Shown here one piece after another: positions 28,839 through 39,873 of a DNA stretch of 64,000 bases. Made by a program: the position numbers and the translations under genes. The stretch is from Companilactobacillus crustorum JCM 15951 (GTDB lineage Bacteria > Bacillota > Bacilli > Lactobacillales > Lactobacillaceae), in contig NZ_AZDB01000002.1 of NCBI RefSeq assembly GCF_001434585.1, positions 1 to 64,000 of the forward strand. The letters run 5' to 3'. The notes beneath the pieces are model-generated. The model made no database searches and had not been told where the DNA came from. It saw only the letters and a list, made by a program, of their open reading frames with translations. How positions within the stretch are numbered: position 1 is the stretch's first letter; each line of letters opens with the position of its first letter.

Positions 28839-28871
28839 ACTATACAAGACGAATGTAACAAACAGATTACA
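28839..28871 (-). promoter_or_regulatory. Promoter with WalR-type box
   Basis: On the minus strand TGTAAT-CTGTT-TGTTAC (28855-28871) fits the WalR consensus TGTWAH-N5-TGTWAH exactly. It occupies the -35 region of a promoter with -10 TATAGT (28839-28844). WalR boxes commonly drive autolysin genes in Firmicutes. Confidence 0.55.
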
Positions 28872-29007
28872 GGCATAATAAAAAAATTCGTTTAATCTAA
28901 CTTTTTGTAATGTTTTTGTAATCAAAGTCATAATCTTGAACTTTTTTTAACATCATTTTGATTTTTTGGCGAATTTTAACACATTGTGATTTATTTATCA
29001 ATATTTT

Positions 29008-29024
29008 TGTAACCGATTACTGAA
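29008..29024 (+). promoter_or_regulatory. CRE-like site upstream of the FMN reductase
   Basis: TGTAACCGATTACT matches TGWAANCGNTNWCA except for the last base. An almost identical site, TGTAACCGATTGCT, is at 45072-45085. The rest of the 300-base gap (28872-29119) is AT-rich and I see no gene in it. Confidence 0.4.
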
Positions 29025-29119
29025 AAAATAAAAAAATATTTGTTTGCGAGAACAAATATTTGTTGAAAAAAAGTTTTTGTGATAATTTAGAAATATTGAA
29101 AGATATGGAGGAATTTTAT

Positions 29120-29668
29120 ATGTCAAAGAAAATTGCTGTTTTAGTTGGTAGTTTGCGTAAGGGATCATTCTCAAAACAAATTGCTAAGAATTTAATGAAG
29201 TTGTTCCCTAGCGACTATGAACCTGAATTTGTAGAAATTGGTAACTTGCCACTATATAACGAAGATATCGATACACCTGAAAATGTACCTGCAGAATATA
29301 CTGAATTTAGAAATAAGGTTAAGGATGCTGCCGGTGTATTATTCGTAACACCTGAATATAACCGTTCAATCCCTGGTGGTTTGAAAAATGCTCTTGATGT
29401 TGGATCACGTCCTTATGGTCAAAGTATCTGGGATAAGAAGCCTGCTGCTATTGTCAGCGTCTCACCTGGTGCTATTAGTGGTTTTGGTGCCAACCATGCA
29501 TTACGTCAATCATTAGTATTTTTGAACATGCCTATTCTTCAACAACCAGAAGCTTATATCGGTAATGTCACACAAATTCTTGATGAAGATGGCAACGTTG
29601 CTGAAGGCACAGTTGGATTCCTACAAAGCATCGTTGACGCTTACGTTGAACTATTGAATAGATATTAA
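29120..29668 (+). CDS. NADPH-dependent FMN reductase (flavodoxin-like)
   Basis: A 182-residue flavodoxin-fold reductase using NADPH to reduce FMN, quinones or azo dyes. The FMN-phosphate loop GSLRKGSFSKQIAKNL is at the N-terminus, and TPEYNRSIPGGLKNALDVGSR is the conserved flavin-contact segment. I choose the ATG after GGAGGAATTTTAT; an upstream extension without a good ribosome site is unlikely. High codon bias suggests strong expression. Monocistronic. Confidence 0.93.
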   Translation: MSKKIAVLVGSLRKGSFSKQIAKNLMKLFPSDYEPEFVEIGNLPLYNEDIDTPENVPAEYTEFRNKVKDAAGVLFVTPEYNRSIPGGLKNALDVGSRPYGQSIWDKKPAAIVSVSPGAISGFGANHALRQSLVFLNMPILQQPEAYIGNVTQILDEDGNVAEGTVGFLQSIVDAYVELLNRY

Positions 29669-29753
29669 AAGTAATTGTATTTATTTCTGGACAGAAAGCT
29701 GCTGGTATTTTACTAGTAACTTTCTTTTTTTGTTTAATAAAAATTTTCTGACA

Positions 29754-29792
29754 AAAAAAGATTTAATCAGCATACACTGACTAAATCTTTTT
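29754..29792 (-). terminator. Terminator of the beta-glucoside operon
   Basis: AAAAAGATTTA-TCAG and CTGA-TAAATCTTTTT form a hairpin just past the GH1 gene on the minus strand. A weaker hairpin at 29694-29733 follows the FMN reductase. Confidence 0.75.
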
Positions 29793-29804
29793 ACATGTAA
29801 AAAT

Positions 29805-31244
<1,440 letters not shown>

Positions 31245-31258
<14 letters not shown>

Positions 31259-33116
31259 TATTCATTGATGAATCAGAATTATTAACCTGTTTATTTTCTG
31301 AAGGAATCACATCTGTATAATCATCTGCATTAGTAACAACTACCATTGTGGTAATATCATATCCTGCTTCTTTGATTTTTTTAAAATCAACTTTACCAAT
31401 TTGCTGGCCAGCTTTAACAATGTCACCTTGCTTAATATTTAAATCAAAATACTTTCCTTCCAGTTGCACTGTATCAATACCAATATGAATAAGTATTTCC
31501 TCACCATTATCTCCATTAATACCAATAGCATGTTTAGTTGGAAATACTACTGAAACCGTCCCATTAATTGGTGAATAAATATTATTTTCAGTCGGTTGAA
31601 TTGCTATACCTTTTCCTAATCCACCACTTGAAAAAGCTTTATCATTTACCTCAGATAATTGAATTAAATTTCCAGTAACTACGCTTTTTAACGGAACTGC
31701 ACGCAAACCATTCTCGTTGATTGTGATATCTTTTTTATCATTTTCTAAAATCTGTTCAGAATCTTCACTATCTACGGGAATTCCTAGCATGTATGCGGCA
31801 ATTGCTGCACCAACAAAACTAATAATTACTGCACTTACCATTAACCAAAGATTAGTAAAATTGCCCTTACCTATATATGAAGGTAAACCAAATAATCCCC
31901 ATGCCACAGAATAGGCTTTAACACCAGTTAATCCAGCGAATAAGCCACCGAGTCCTCCACCAATCATAACAGCAACAAATGGTCTTCTATATTTAACAAA
32001 TACACCATAAATTGCTGGTTCTGTTACTCCAAAAATTGCTGATAAAGTAACTGTCCCAAATAGTTGCTTTTGCTTACTATTTTTCTTTGCACGTAGAAAA
32101 TATCCTAGCATTGCGCCACCAACAGCAATATCAGAAATAGTGCATGAAGAAATAAATGCTGGATCGTACCCTTCAGTTGCAATTAAAGATGCGACAATTG
32201 GCATAATGAAATTACCAGCACCAAACATCACAATAAATGGTTGTAGAGCTGAATAAAGCATCATAACTAACCAGCTTCCAACATACTTCATAAGTAAATT
32301 AAAGAAACCTACAATACCTTCTCCAAAATAAAAACCTAATGGTCCAAATACCATTAACGTAGCAGGAATCATAATAACCATAATTAATAATGGAGTGAAA
32401 AAATATTGCACCTTATCGGGTACTATTTTTTTCACAAATTTTGTCACATAACCCATGAACCACAATGCTAATAAAATTGGAATAAAACTATTAGCATAAG
32501 TAATTTGAGGCAATGGAACACCGAAAAGGTTCAATCCCTTTACTCCATTTATTGATTGAGAAACGATAGTCACTGCTAGTGTTACGCCTAAATATGGATC
32601 TACTCCTAATCTCTTGGATGCACTCATTGCCATTAATACAGGTAAGAAAAAGAATACTGCTTCTCTAACAGTGTCAAAAATCTTATAAGTAGAACTACTG
32701 TCCGAAATCAATCCTGTTAACGAGACTATTGACAGTAATGCTGCTAACAACCCGGCACAAATAATTGGAGGCAAAAGAGGAGTCATTGATTCCGAAACCA
32801 CATCCATCACTGCTTTTACTGGATTTTTTTTCTTTCCTTCATCGTTATTAGTTAATTCATTAGAACTAGTCATTCCCAACATATCAACTAGTTCATCATA
32901 TACATCGGTAACATGTGTTCCAACAATTATTTGATATGCAACATCATTATTAACGACATCAATAACTCCGTCCATATTCTTAATTTTATCTGTCTGGGCT
33001 TTCTTATCATCTACCAATGTAAAACGTAATCGTGTCATACAATGAACTACTGCTTTAATATTTTTCTTGCCGCCGACAAGTTTAATAATCTGTCTGTTAA
33101 AGGCTTCATATTTCAT
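31245..33116 (-). CDS. bglP: Beta-glucoside PTS transporter EIIBCA
   Basis: A 623-residue phosphotransferase permease importing and phosphorylating beta-glucosides such as salicin or arbutin. The domain order is IIB (phospho-Cys in VVHCMTRLRFTL), IIC with about ten membrane helices from residue 105 to 450, and IIA at the C-terminus (phospho-His in ILIHIGIDTVQLEGKYF). Length is normal for BglP/BglF. Its start overlaps the bglG stop by four bases and its end overlaps bglA, so the three genes are one operon. Confidence 0.94.
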
Positions 33117-33958
33117 TTTTCTCTATCCTTTCTTTCTGTAACTCGATTAATATGAATCATTAAGTATGTATATTCATCTTTTGAAAGTCTTTGATGAAAT
33201 TTTTTATCAATATAATTTTCAATTTTCTCAACAGTTTTGTAAGCTTTGGGATATAACTTAATCACCGTCTCATATAAGGTGACATCATTATCGCCGTATA
33301 ATTTTTTTCTTCTTAGACGTTCAATAAAATACTGTAAATGAGTAACTAATCTCATATAATTCATTGAGGATTCATCAAACGTAGTAGCATATTGAAATTG
33401 GATGATATTTAAAATATTCTTCAATACAGCTATATCATCAATGTTTTCATCTAAATGTGATTTATCCTCTTGAATATTTACAAAATGTAAGGCAATGGAA
33501 ACTGCTTCATCATCAGGAAAATCAATTTTGTAACATTCGCGCATCTTTTGTACCGCATAAATTCCTATCTTGTAATAATCGGGATAGAATTTCTTTACTT
33601 CCCACGTCAACGGACTACGGATAAACTGATTTTTCTGACCACGTTTCCATGCAAAGGTAATATGATCCAGTAAAGCCAAATATAAATAATCATTAGCTTT
33701 TTTATCAAGAAAATTTTCGCCATACTCAACCAATTTATTAATCAATTCAATGGTTTTTTGATCAGAACTAGCTAGCAAATAACTCAAATGTTCCAATCTA
33801 TCTTTAGAATCTAAAACATATGTTTTTTCAATTTCATCTTCACTAATGTGTTGGCCAACACTCTTTTTAAAAGATATACCAGAAGAATAAATAATTGAGT
33901 CATGGCCCCCTTTATTGATAATAGCCACATTATTATTTAAAATTTTCTTTACTTTCAT
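33113..33958 (-). CDS. bglG: BglG/LicT family transcriptional antiterminator
   Basis: A 281-residue RNA-binding regulator. Residues 1-57 are the CAT RNA-binding domain (KVKKILNNNVAIINKGG), followed by PRD1 (ELINKLVEYGE ... LALLDHITFAWKRG) and PRD2 (HLQYFIERLRRK ... DEYTYLMIHINRV), whose histidines are phosphorylated by the PTS. In the presence of beta-glucoside it binds the RAT element in its own leader and prevents termination. First gene of the bgl operon. Confidence 0.94.
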   Translation of the reverse strand: MKVKKILNNNVAIINKGGHDSIIYSSGISFKKSVGQHISEDEIEKTYVLDSKDRLEHLSYLLASSDQKTIELINKLVEYGENFLDKKANDYLYLALLDHITFAWKRGQKNQFIRSPLTWEVKKFYPDYYKIGIYAVQKMRECYKIDFPDDEAVSIALHFVNIQEDKSHLDENIDDIAVLKNILNIIQFQYATTFDESSMNYMRLVTHLQYFIERLRRKKLYGDNDVTLYETVIKLYPKAYKTVEKIENYIDKKFHQRLSKDEYTYLMIHINRVTERKDREK

Positions 33959-33979
33959 ATTTTTCCTTTCCAGAAAAAA

Positions 33980-34036
33980 AACTCAGATCATAAATCAAAT
34001 AAGCCTAATAGACTTGTTTAATTTACAATCTGAGTT
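33980..34036 (-). terminator. Leader terminator of the bgl operon
   Basis: AACTCAGAT and ATCTGAGTT with a T8 run form the conditional terminator ahead of bglG. Its 5' arm overlaps the end of the RAT sequence, the arrangement needed for LicT-type antitermination. Confidence 0.85.
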
Positions 34037-34065
34037 CTGCCTGTATTTATCAGTAACATAACTCC
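34034..34065 (-). promoter_or_regulatory. Ribonucleic antiterminator (RAT) of the bgl operon
   Basis: On the minus strand GGAGTTATGTTACTG followed by ATACAGGCAGAAC matches the LicT/BglG RAT pattern. It lies just before the leader terminator and shares bases with it. Confidence 0.85.
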
Positions 34066-34118
34066 GAGATGACTACATTGTCATTCGAGATTTTTTTCTT
34101 TTTCATCTTACAAAAATG

Positions 34119-34148
34119 ATTCTAGCACGCGTTATATATACATGTCAA
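34119..34148 (-). promoter_or_regulatory. bgl operon promoter
   Basis: On the minus strand TTGACA (34143-34148), an 18-base spacer and TAGAAT (34119-34124) form a near-consensus sigma-A promoter about 55 bases before the RAT element. Confidence 0.75.
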
Positions 34149-34170
34149 CGGTTTCATTTATTATATAATT

Positions 34171-36801
34171 TTAAAATTTTAATTTCAAAATCATTCTCAA
34201 AACATTAATCGCACATTTTTGTAAGTCGCCCAAATAAAGATCATTGTTATCTTTCCACTTACCTGTCAAAAGAATATGTTCATCATCTATTATTTGAGCA
34301 TCGCCATTATAAACCCAATTCTTTACTCGATCATTTAAACGAGAATCTTCGTCAACTCTCACTCGCACAACTACGGAACCGTCTGCATCAACTGTAAAGT
34401 CATTCCACATTTCAGTCTCAACAAATTTTTTCTTCAAAAGATCGTAATCCTTTTGAATCTTAATATTGCCGTATTCATCAAACTCTGGACCAAAATCACT
34501 CACTGCACTCAATAATTTTGATTTAGAATTACCTGGCATAATTAAATCATTGCCCGCATGCATGCTTTCTTTAGGATCGGCTGAACTAAACCAATCGGTC
34601 ATAACCATCCCTTGATAATTCCATTCATCACGTAAAACATTTGTCAAAAGCTCAAAATTTGCTCCAGAGAAAGTTCCATTAACACGATTATAAGAACTCA
34701 TAATTGCCACAGGCTTTCCCTCTTTAATAGCAATTTCAAAATTACGCAAATAGATTTCTCTCAATGCCTGTTCGCCAATTACACTGTTACCATAATTTCG
34801 AAAGCTTTCTTGATTATTGCCGAAGAAATGTTTTACTGTTACTCCAATTTTAGGATGGGCTTGGACTCCTTTAGTTTCAAAAGCAGCCATAGTTCCTGAA
34901 AGATAAGGATCTTCCGAGAAATATTCAAAATTGCGTCCACCTAAAGGATCACGATGAATATTCATTCCTGGAGCCAACCATAGATCGATTCCAAACTCTT
35001 TCATTTCTGTACTAATTGCAAAGCCAACTTTTTCAATCAGTTCTTTATTCCACGTTTGAGCTAAGGCTGTACCTACTGGCCAAGCCGTGGCGTAGTGAGT
35101 TACTGTTTGACCATTTCTTTCGAAAATCGGATCAACTCGGACTCCTGCAGGTCCATCAGCCATAACAACAGCTGGTACTTTTCTTGAATTAAGAGTTCCC
35201 GTTTGACCAGCAGCACCTGGCACTAAATCAGAAGAAATCCCTACCATACTGTTTTTAGTACTAGAAAGTTGCCCTTCAACCAAATCAACTAACTGTTTTT
35301 CAGAGAGACTAGCAATAAATTCAGCCAATTCGACATCGCCATCAGCCACATCCATCAAAGTTTTACCAGCGGCATTTCTAACATGTTCAATGACTTGATC
35401 TAAACCCTTGCCGGGCAAATTTTCACGTTCAGAGATAAATGTAGTTACATCAGACGGTTCTTGATATTCAACAAACTTTGTTTCTGGAAAATTAGCTGCC
35501 TTAAGAATAAAAAATTGACTTGAACTATCATCCTTTAATTCAACCTGATTTTTAATTAAAGTCGTAGGATCAACTCTAGGTTTGAGAACATCCTCAACTT
35601 TTTTCAAAATAACCTTTTTATCTAATTTAAATCTAGCTACAACTTGCGTGTGACGTGAACTATTACCAACTCTCACATAATACGTTCCTGGCACCAAAAC
35701 ATATGCACCTAATTCCGTATCAAAAATACTCAAGTTAGTCATTGGAATTTCAAATTCCAATGTTTGTTGCGCCTTAGGACGTAAAACTGTAGTTTTGTTA
35801 AAATCAACCAACTCTTGATAAGCTGTGGGTAGATCAGTCTGAGGCTTAGAAACATAGACTTGAACCGTCTCCTGACCAGAAAAATTGTCATCAATATTTT
35901 CTACATTGACTTGAAGGCGAATCCGTTGTTCATTGACATTTACCTTTTGCATCTTAATAAAAAACTTTGCATAGCTTAAGCCATAGCCAAATTCATAACG
36001 AGGTTTAATATTAAAACTATCGAAATAACGATATCCAACATAAATTCCCTCTATATATTCTGGATTAGACATTCCAAAATTTTCTGAAGTTGGATAGTCA
36101 CTATAGGAATTAGCCCAAGTATCACTCAATTTACCAGAAGGAGTTTTGGTTCCATCAAGAATTTCTGCTATTGCGTCACCACTAGTCATTCCTAATTGAG
36201 AAACTAAAACAATACTATCAAGCATCGGACATTGATCAACAAAACTAGTATCCATCACACCGCCAGTATTTAATAAAACAATACTATTAGTATAATATTC
36301 ACTCATTTGAGTAATGTTTGCTAACTCATTATCAGTTAATTTAAAGTCACCTTTGTGATTCCGTCGATCATAGTTTTCGCCTGCGTTACGCGATACCACA
36401 TAGATACCAGTTGTAGCATCCTCAAACTCAGAAATTTCTGGATCCTTAAAATTAAAAGCTGGAGCCAAAAGTGCCATTGGGTCATCTTTTAATTTTTCAG
36501 CATAAAGATTCTTTTCTTTTTGATAGTAGCGTTCTAAACGAGCCAACCACGACTTACTAGTCACTGTAAAGCCATGATTCTCTAATCCCACTAAGATACT
36601 AACAACGTTACGCTGATTAACATCTCCTGAACCAGTACCGCCTTTAACAGTAGCAAAAGCACCACTACCGTATAACGCTACGGTCTTATTTTTCAATGGT
36701 AAAGTTTTATTTTTATTCTGTAGCAAAACAATGGCTTCTTCAGCAGCATTTTTTGCCAATTCTTTATTTTCAAGTTCTCGTTGTGAAATAACGTTTTCCA
36801 T
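34171..36801 (-). CDS. GH3 beta-glucosidase with permuted domain order
   Basis: An 876-residue glycoside hydrolase. The order is reversed from classical GH3: the alpha/beta sandwich domain is first (LLQNKNKTLPL ... GSGAFATVKGGTGSGDVN), then a fibronectin-III-like domain (ETVQVYVSKPQTDLPTAYQ), and the catalytic TIM barrel is last (WLAPGMNIHRDPLGGRNFEY, VKHFFGNNQE), with the nucleophile Asp in VMTDWFS near residue 735. No signal peptide, so it acts in the cytoplasm on oligosaccharides or plant glycosides. It lies just upstream of the bgl operon in the same direction, but has its own transcription unit. Confidence 0.9.
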   Translation of the reverse strand: MENVISQRELENKELAKNAAEEAIVLLQNKNKTLPLKNKTVALYGSGAFATVKGGTGSGDVNQRNVVSILVGLENHGFTVTSKSWLARLERYYQKEKNLYAEKLKDDPMALLAPAFNFKDPEISEFEDATTGIYVVSRNAGENYDRRNHKGDFKLTDNELANITQMSEYYTNSIVLLNTGGVMDTSFVDQCPMLDSIVLVSQLGMTSGDAIAEILDGTKTPSGKLSDTWANSYSDYPTSENFGMSNPEYIEGIYVGYRYFDSFNIKPRYEFGYGLSYAKFFIKMQKVNVNEQRIRLQVNVENIDDNFSGQETVQVYVSKPQTDLPTAYQELVDFNKTTVLRPKAQQTLEFEIPMTNLSIFDTELGAYVLVPGTYYVRVGNSSRHTQVVARFKLDKKVILKKVEDVLKPRVDPTTLIKNQVELKDDSSSQFFILKAANFPETKFVEYQEPSDVTTFISERENLPGKGLDQVIEHVRNAAGKTLMDVADGDVELAEFIASLSEKQLVDLVEGQLSSTKNSMVGISSDLVPGAAGQTGTLNSRKVPAVVMADGPAGVRVDPIFERNGQTVTHYATAWPVGTALAQTWNKELIEKVGFAISTEMKEFGIDLWLAPGMNIHRDPLGGRNFEYFSEDPYLSGTMAAFETKGVQAHPKIGVTVKHFFGNNQESFRNYGNSVIGEQALREIYLRNFEIAIKEGKPVAIMSSYNRVNGTFSGANFELLTNVLRDEWNYQGMVMTDWFSSADPKESMHAGNDLIMPGNSKSKLLSAVSDFGPEFDEYGNIKIQKDYDLLKKKFVETEMWNDFTVDADGSVVVRVRVDEDSRLNDRVKNWVYNGDAQIIDDEHILLTGKWKDNNDLYLGDLQKCAINVLRMILKLKF

Positions 36802-36899
36802 CTGAATACCTCTCCTTTGGTGGAAATGTAATTAATTCAATTTTACACTTTTAAATATAAAAAAAGTGATCGTAACGGTTATAGTTTACCTACAATCAC

Positions 36900-37091
36900 T
36901 CATTTTTTAAAAATATATTTACGCAATACATATTTATGGATCAAAAATAACAATACAATTAAAATTATCCCAATAAATATCTCACTGGCTAAAAATTGCC
37001 ATCCAAAAGCCTGAAAAATATTTAACAAAGGATTATTAAAAATCGAAATCAACAATAAAAGTATAATTATGTCAGCTGTATAAATATTCAT
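36900..37091 (-). CDS. Small two-helix membrane protein
   Basis: A 63-residue hydrophobic protein with two predicted membrane helices (residues 5-24 and 33-55) and a basic C-terminal tail (RKYIFKK). GGAGG precedes the chosen ATG at seven bases. I do not recognise a family. It is read divergently from coaBC and ends at a hairpin (36855-36898) with GTGAT and ATCAC arms. Confidence 0.6.
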   Translation of the reverse strand: MNIYTADIIILLLLISIFNNPLLNIFQAFGWQFLASEIFIGIILIVLLFLIHKYVLRKYIFKK

Positions 37092-37171
37092 GAAAACCTC
37101 CACATATGAAAATCATATCACACTCTAAAACATGTATAATATAGTAAGAAAAAATTTTTTGAGGTGAAAAG

Positions 37172-38371
37172 ATGCTCAAAGATAAACATATTGCTGTATA
37201 CGTTACCGGTGGCATTGCCGCCTATAAATCACTCGAAGTTGTACGCTCACTTATAAAAAAAGAAGCTCAAGTTCAAGTTATTATGACTGCAGCCGCCCAG
37301 AAATTTGTTACACCGTTAACATTTGCTACCCTCAGTCAAAAACCAGTTATCACAGATAACTTTAATCCACAAACAGCTCCTGATGATTTTATTCCTCATA
37401 TCAAGTTAGCCCTATGGACTGACTTAGCAATTGTCATACCAGCAACTGCTAATATTATCGGTAAAATGGCTAATGGCCTAGCTGATGATATTGCTTCAAC
37501 CAGCTTGATTGCTACAGTTGCGCCTAAACTAATCTTTCCAGCCATGAACACTGACATGTATGAAAATCCAGCTGTTCAAAATAACTTAACCACCCTCAAA
37601 AACATGGGCATTGACATTATGGAGCCAGCAACCGGTTTTCTAGCTGAAGGAATGACTGGTAAGGGACGCTTGCCCGAATTACCTATCATTATGTCAGCCA
37701 TTGAAAGTAAATTTCAAACCAAAGAACTTGCCGGTAAAAAAGTTGTCATCACAGCTGGTGGTACCAAAGAACTAATCGATCCCGTCCGCTATATTGGCAA
37801 TCGTTCCTCTGGAAAAATGGGACTTGCTATGGCTAAAGCGGCCCAAAATATGGGAGTAGAAGTTACTTTAATCACTACTGTAGACGCAGCAATCGCTGGA
37901 ATGAATATTATTCACATCCAAACAGCTAATGAGATGATGCAACAATTACAAAGTATTTTTCCAACCGTTGACGTCTTAATTATGGCAGCCGCAGTGGCTG
38001 ATTTTAAGCCTTTGCATGTTGCCGATCAAAAAATCAAAAAAAATGATGATGAAGATTTCTTCACCATCAAATTAACTAAAAATCCTGATATTTTGAAAAC
38101 CATTGCTGCAACTAAAACTAACCAATTTGTCGTAGGTTTTGCTGCTGAAACCCAAAACCTTTTAGCAAATGCCGAGAAAAAACTTAATAGTAAACATGCC
38201 GACGTAATTTTAGCCAACAATGTTGCTCAATCCGATGCTGGTTTTGGCGTTGATACTAACCAAATTACTTTATTGCAAAAGAACAAACATCCCGAATCTT
38301 TGCCTCTAATGTCAAAAGACGAAGTCGCTCAAAAATTCTGGGAGTTTTACCTAACCTTGGTTAAAGCATAA
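37172..38371 (+). CDS. coaBC: Phosphopantothenoylcysteine synthetase/decarboxylase
   Basis: A 399-residue bifunctional enzyme making 4'-phosphopantetheine for coenzyme A. The N-terminal CoaC half is an FMN-dependent decarboxylase (IAVYVTGGIAAYKS, PATANIIGKMANGLADD, PAMNTDMYENPAVQ). The C-terminal CoaB half, from about residue 188, is the CTP-dependent ligase (VVITAGGTKELIDPVRYIGNRSSGKMG). Normal length. RBS GAGGTG and -10 TATAAT lie just upstream. Its last codons and stop lie within the left arm of composite element 2. Confidence 0.96.
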   Translation: MLKDKHIAVYVTGGIAAYKSLEVVRSLIKKEAQVQVIMTAAAQKFVTPLTFATLSQKPVITDNFNPQTAPDDFIPHIKLALWTDLAIVIPATANIIGKMANGLADDIASTSLIATVAPKLIFPAMNTDMYENPAVQNNLTTLKNMGIDIMEPATGFLAEGMTGKGRLPELPIIMSAIESKFQTKELAGKKVVITAGGTKELIDPVRYIGNRSSGKMGLAMAKAAQNMGVEVTLITTVDAAIAGMNIIHIQTANEMMQQLQSIFPTVDVLIMAAAVADFKPLHVADQKIKKNDDEDFFTIKLTKNPDILKTIAATKTNQFVVGFAAETQNLLANAEKKLNSKHADVILANNVAQSDAGFGVDTNQITLLQKNKHPESLPLMSKDEVAQKFWEFYLTLVKA

Positions 38372-38846
38372 AGATGTCGCCTTCCACAATAATTGAAATT
38401 TGGCTGGAACGCCGTGGGTACGACTTGGAACTTATGCTTCGCATAATTTTCAAGCTCGGCCTCATTCTAAGCAATAAATTGCTAAGAATGACTTCACGGC
38501 TGAGCCAATTTCAATTTTTGTTCCAGTCTAGTGTAACTGTTATATATTTCAAATATTTAAATACGAAAATAGCTAATGACCTTTTATATTATAGTCATTA
38601 GCTATTTTTATAGTCTTGAATTAATAAGCAGAATCATTTTAGCAATTTAAAACTAATAAACTAATCTGGAACGGAGCTAGGATGGTCTCAGTGGTGAAAT
38701 TTTTCTTAATGTGGAACACATTTAGAAAAAGCTGGAGCTTGAAGACTGTTGGCGTTGCCAAGAGGCTCCAAGTCCGGCCACCACGTTCCAGACCATTCCT
38801 AGCACAGTGGAAGATGGCATCCTTCAATACTTACGCTTTAACCAAG
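38356..38846. repeat. Composite intergenic element, full copy 2 (A-B-C)
   Basis: The same plan as copy 1, with terminal arms CTTGGTTAAAGCATAA (38356-38371) and TTACGCTTTAACCAAG (38831-38846) that match each other at 15 of 16 positions. Domain A pairs GCCGTG (38411-38416) with CACGGC (38495-38500); hairpin B is at 38566-38609; domain C pairs GTGGTG (38691-38696) with CACCAC (38779-38784) around a hairpin at 38700-38730. Relative to copy 1, many differences in the stems change both partners. The left arm includes the coaBC stop codon. Confidence 0.85.
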
Positions 38847-38882
38847 ATTAAGTAGAGCTCCAATCTTGTTGAATTAAATTAT

Positions 38883-39305
38883 TTATTCAGGGTTCTCTTC
38901 ATCACTATAACAAACTGGCTCGGGTACATCGAAATTGGTCTGTTTTAACCAAGCCTTTATTTGCTCACCCAAATTCTGTGCTATTTGACCAGAAACCGTA
39001 ATTTGCTTCTTAGAAATATGGTTAACATGAACACCCGCAGTTATTGTACAGCTGCCAGGCAAATCAGCTTGAATAATTTTTCCAATTCTAACTGCTAAAA
39101 CATCATCTTTATGAAAGCGGCCATCATGACTGGGATAACGAATCGTCTGTATTTCAGTATTCTTAGTTAAAGTTGTAACAGTTCCAATATGTGGAGTATC
39201 GCCACCAGTAACTTCGATAAAAAGATCTTTACCAATAGCTTCAATTTTGGCACTCATTGTGTAATTCTCTTGAGTAACTGAAAATTTCATTAAATCCCCT
39301 CCCAA
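38883..39305 (-). CDS. lpdD: LpdD-like accessory protein of gallate decarboxylase
   Basis: A protein of about 140 residues (135 if started at MKFSVTQ behind GGAGGGGA) of the LpdD/YclD type, encoded beside non-oxidative hydroxyarylic acid decarboxylases. Segments such as AIGKDLFIEVTGGDTPHIG and the conserved His-Asp pair SHDGRFHKDD fit that family. Its biochemical role is not settled; it is needed with LpdC in some hosts. It overlaps the end of lpdB and is the last gene of the cluster. Confidence 0.8.
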   Translation of the reverse strand: MGGDLMKFSVTQENYTMSAKIEAIGKDLFIEVTGGDTPHIGTVTTLTKNTEIQTIRYPSHDGRFHKDDVLAVRIGKIIQADLPGSCTITAGVHVNHISKKQITVSGQIAQNLGEQIKAWLKQTNFDVPEPVCYSDEENPE

Positions 39306-39862
39306 CGTCGATCAACCTCATTATCAATTTTTAAAGCATCTAATTCTTTCATAGTTTGATGATCGACTAAATCCTGAATTGTCTGAGGATGATTGTAAAA
39401 AGCCGGAATAGGTGGAATCATTTGGACTCCCATCTTAGATAACTTGGTCATATTCTCTAGATGAATAGTATTTAACGGTGTCTCTCGAGGAACCATAATC
39501 AATTTACGTTGTTCTTTCAAGGTCACATCAGCTGCTCGTGAAATCAAATTGTCACCGATACCGACGGCAATGCTAGCAATGGTTTTCATACTAGCTGGTA
39601 CAATAACCATTCCATCTGTTAAAAACGAACCACTAGCAATTGTTGCACCTAAATCGTTATCACTGTAAAAGTAATCGGCCAAATCTTTAATTTCTGATAG
39701 TGATAAATCGGTCTCTAACTGTAGATTTTTTTTAGCCCAAGCACTAAAGACAACATGGGTTTCAACATTGGAAACTGTCTTTAACTTTTTCATTAAATCA
39801 ATTGCGTATATTGTGCCTGAAGCCCCTGTAACACCAATGACAATTTTTCTTTTATGAGCCAT
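39290..39862 (-). CDS. lpdB: UbiX-type flavin prenyltransferase
   Basis: A 190-residue UbiX/Pad1 enzyme that prenylates FMN to make the cofactor for UbiD-type decarboxylases. Signature segments are IVIGVTGASGTIYAIDLMKKL, the SFLTDGMVIVPASMKTIASIA FMN-binding stretch and LIMVPRETPLNTIHLENM. RBS GGAAGTG. It lies 11 bases behind lpdC and overlaps lpdD, as expected for a functional unit supplying prenyl-FMN to LpdC. Confidence 0.92.
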   Translation of the reverse strand: MAHKRKIVIGVTGASGTIYAIDLMKKLKTVSNVETHVVFSAWAKKNLQLETDLSLSEIKDLADYFYSDNDLGATIASGSFLTDGMVIVPASMKTIASIAVGIGDNLISRAADVTLKEQRKLIMVPRETPLNTIHLENMTKLSKMGVQMIPPIPAFYNHPQTIQDLVDHQTMKELDALKIDNEVDRRWEGI

Positions 39863-39873
39863 CTAAACACTTC

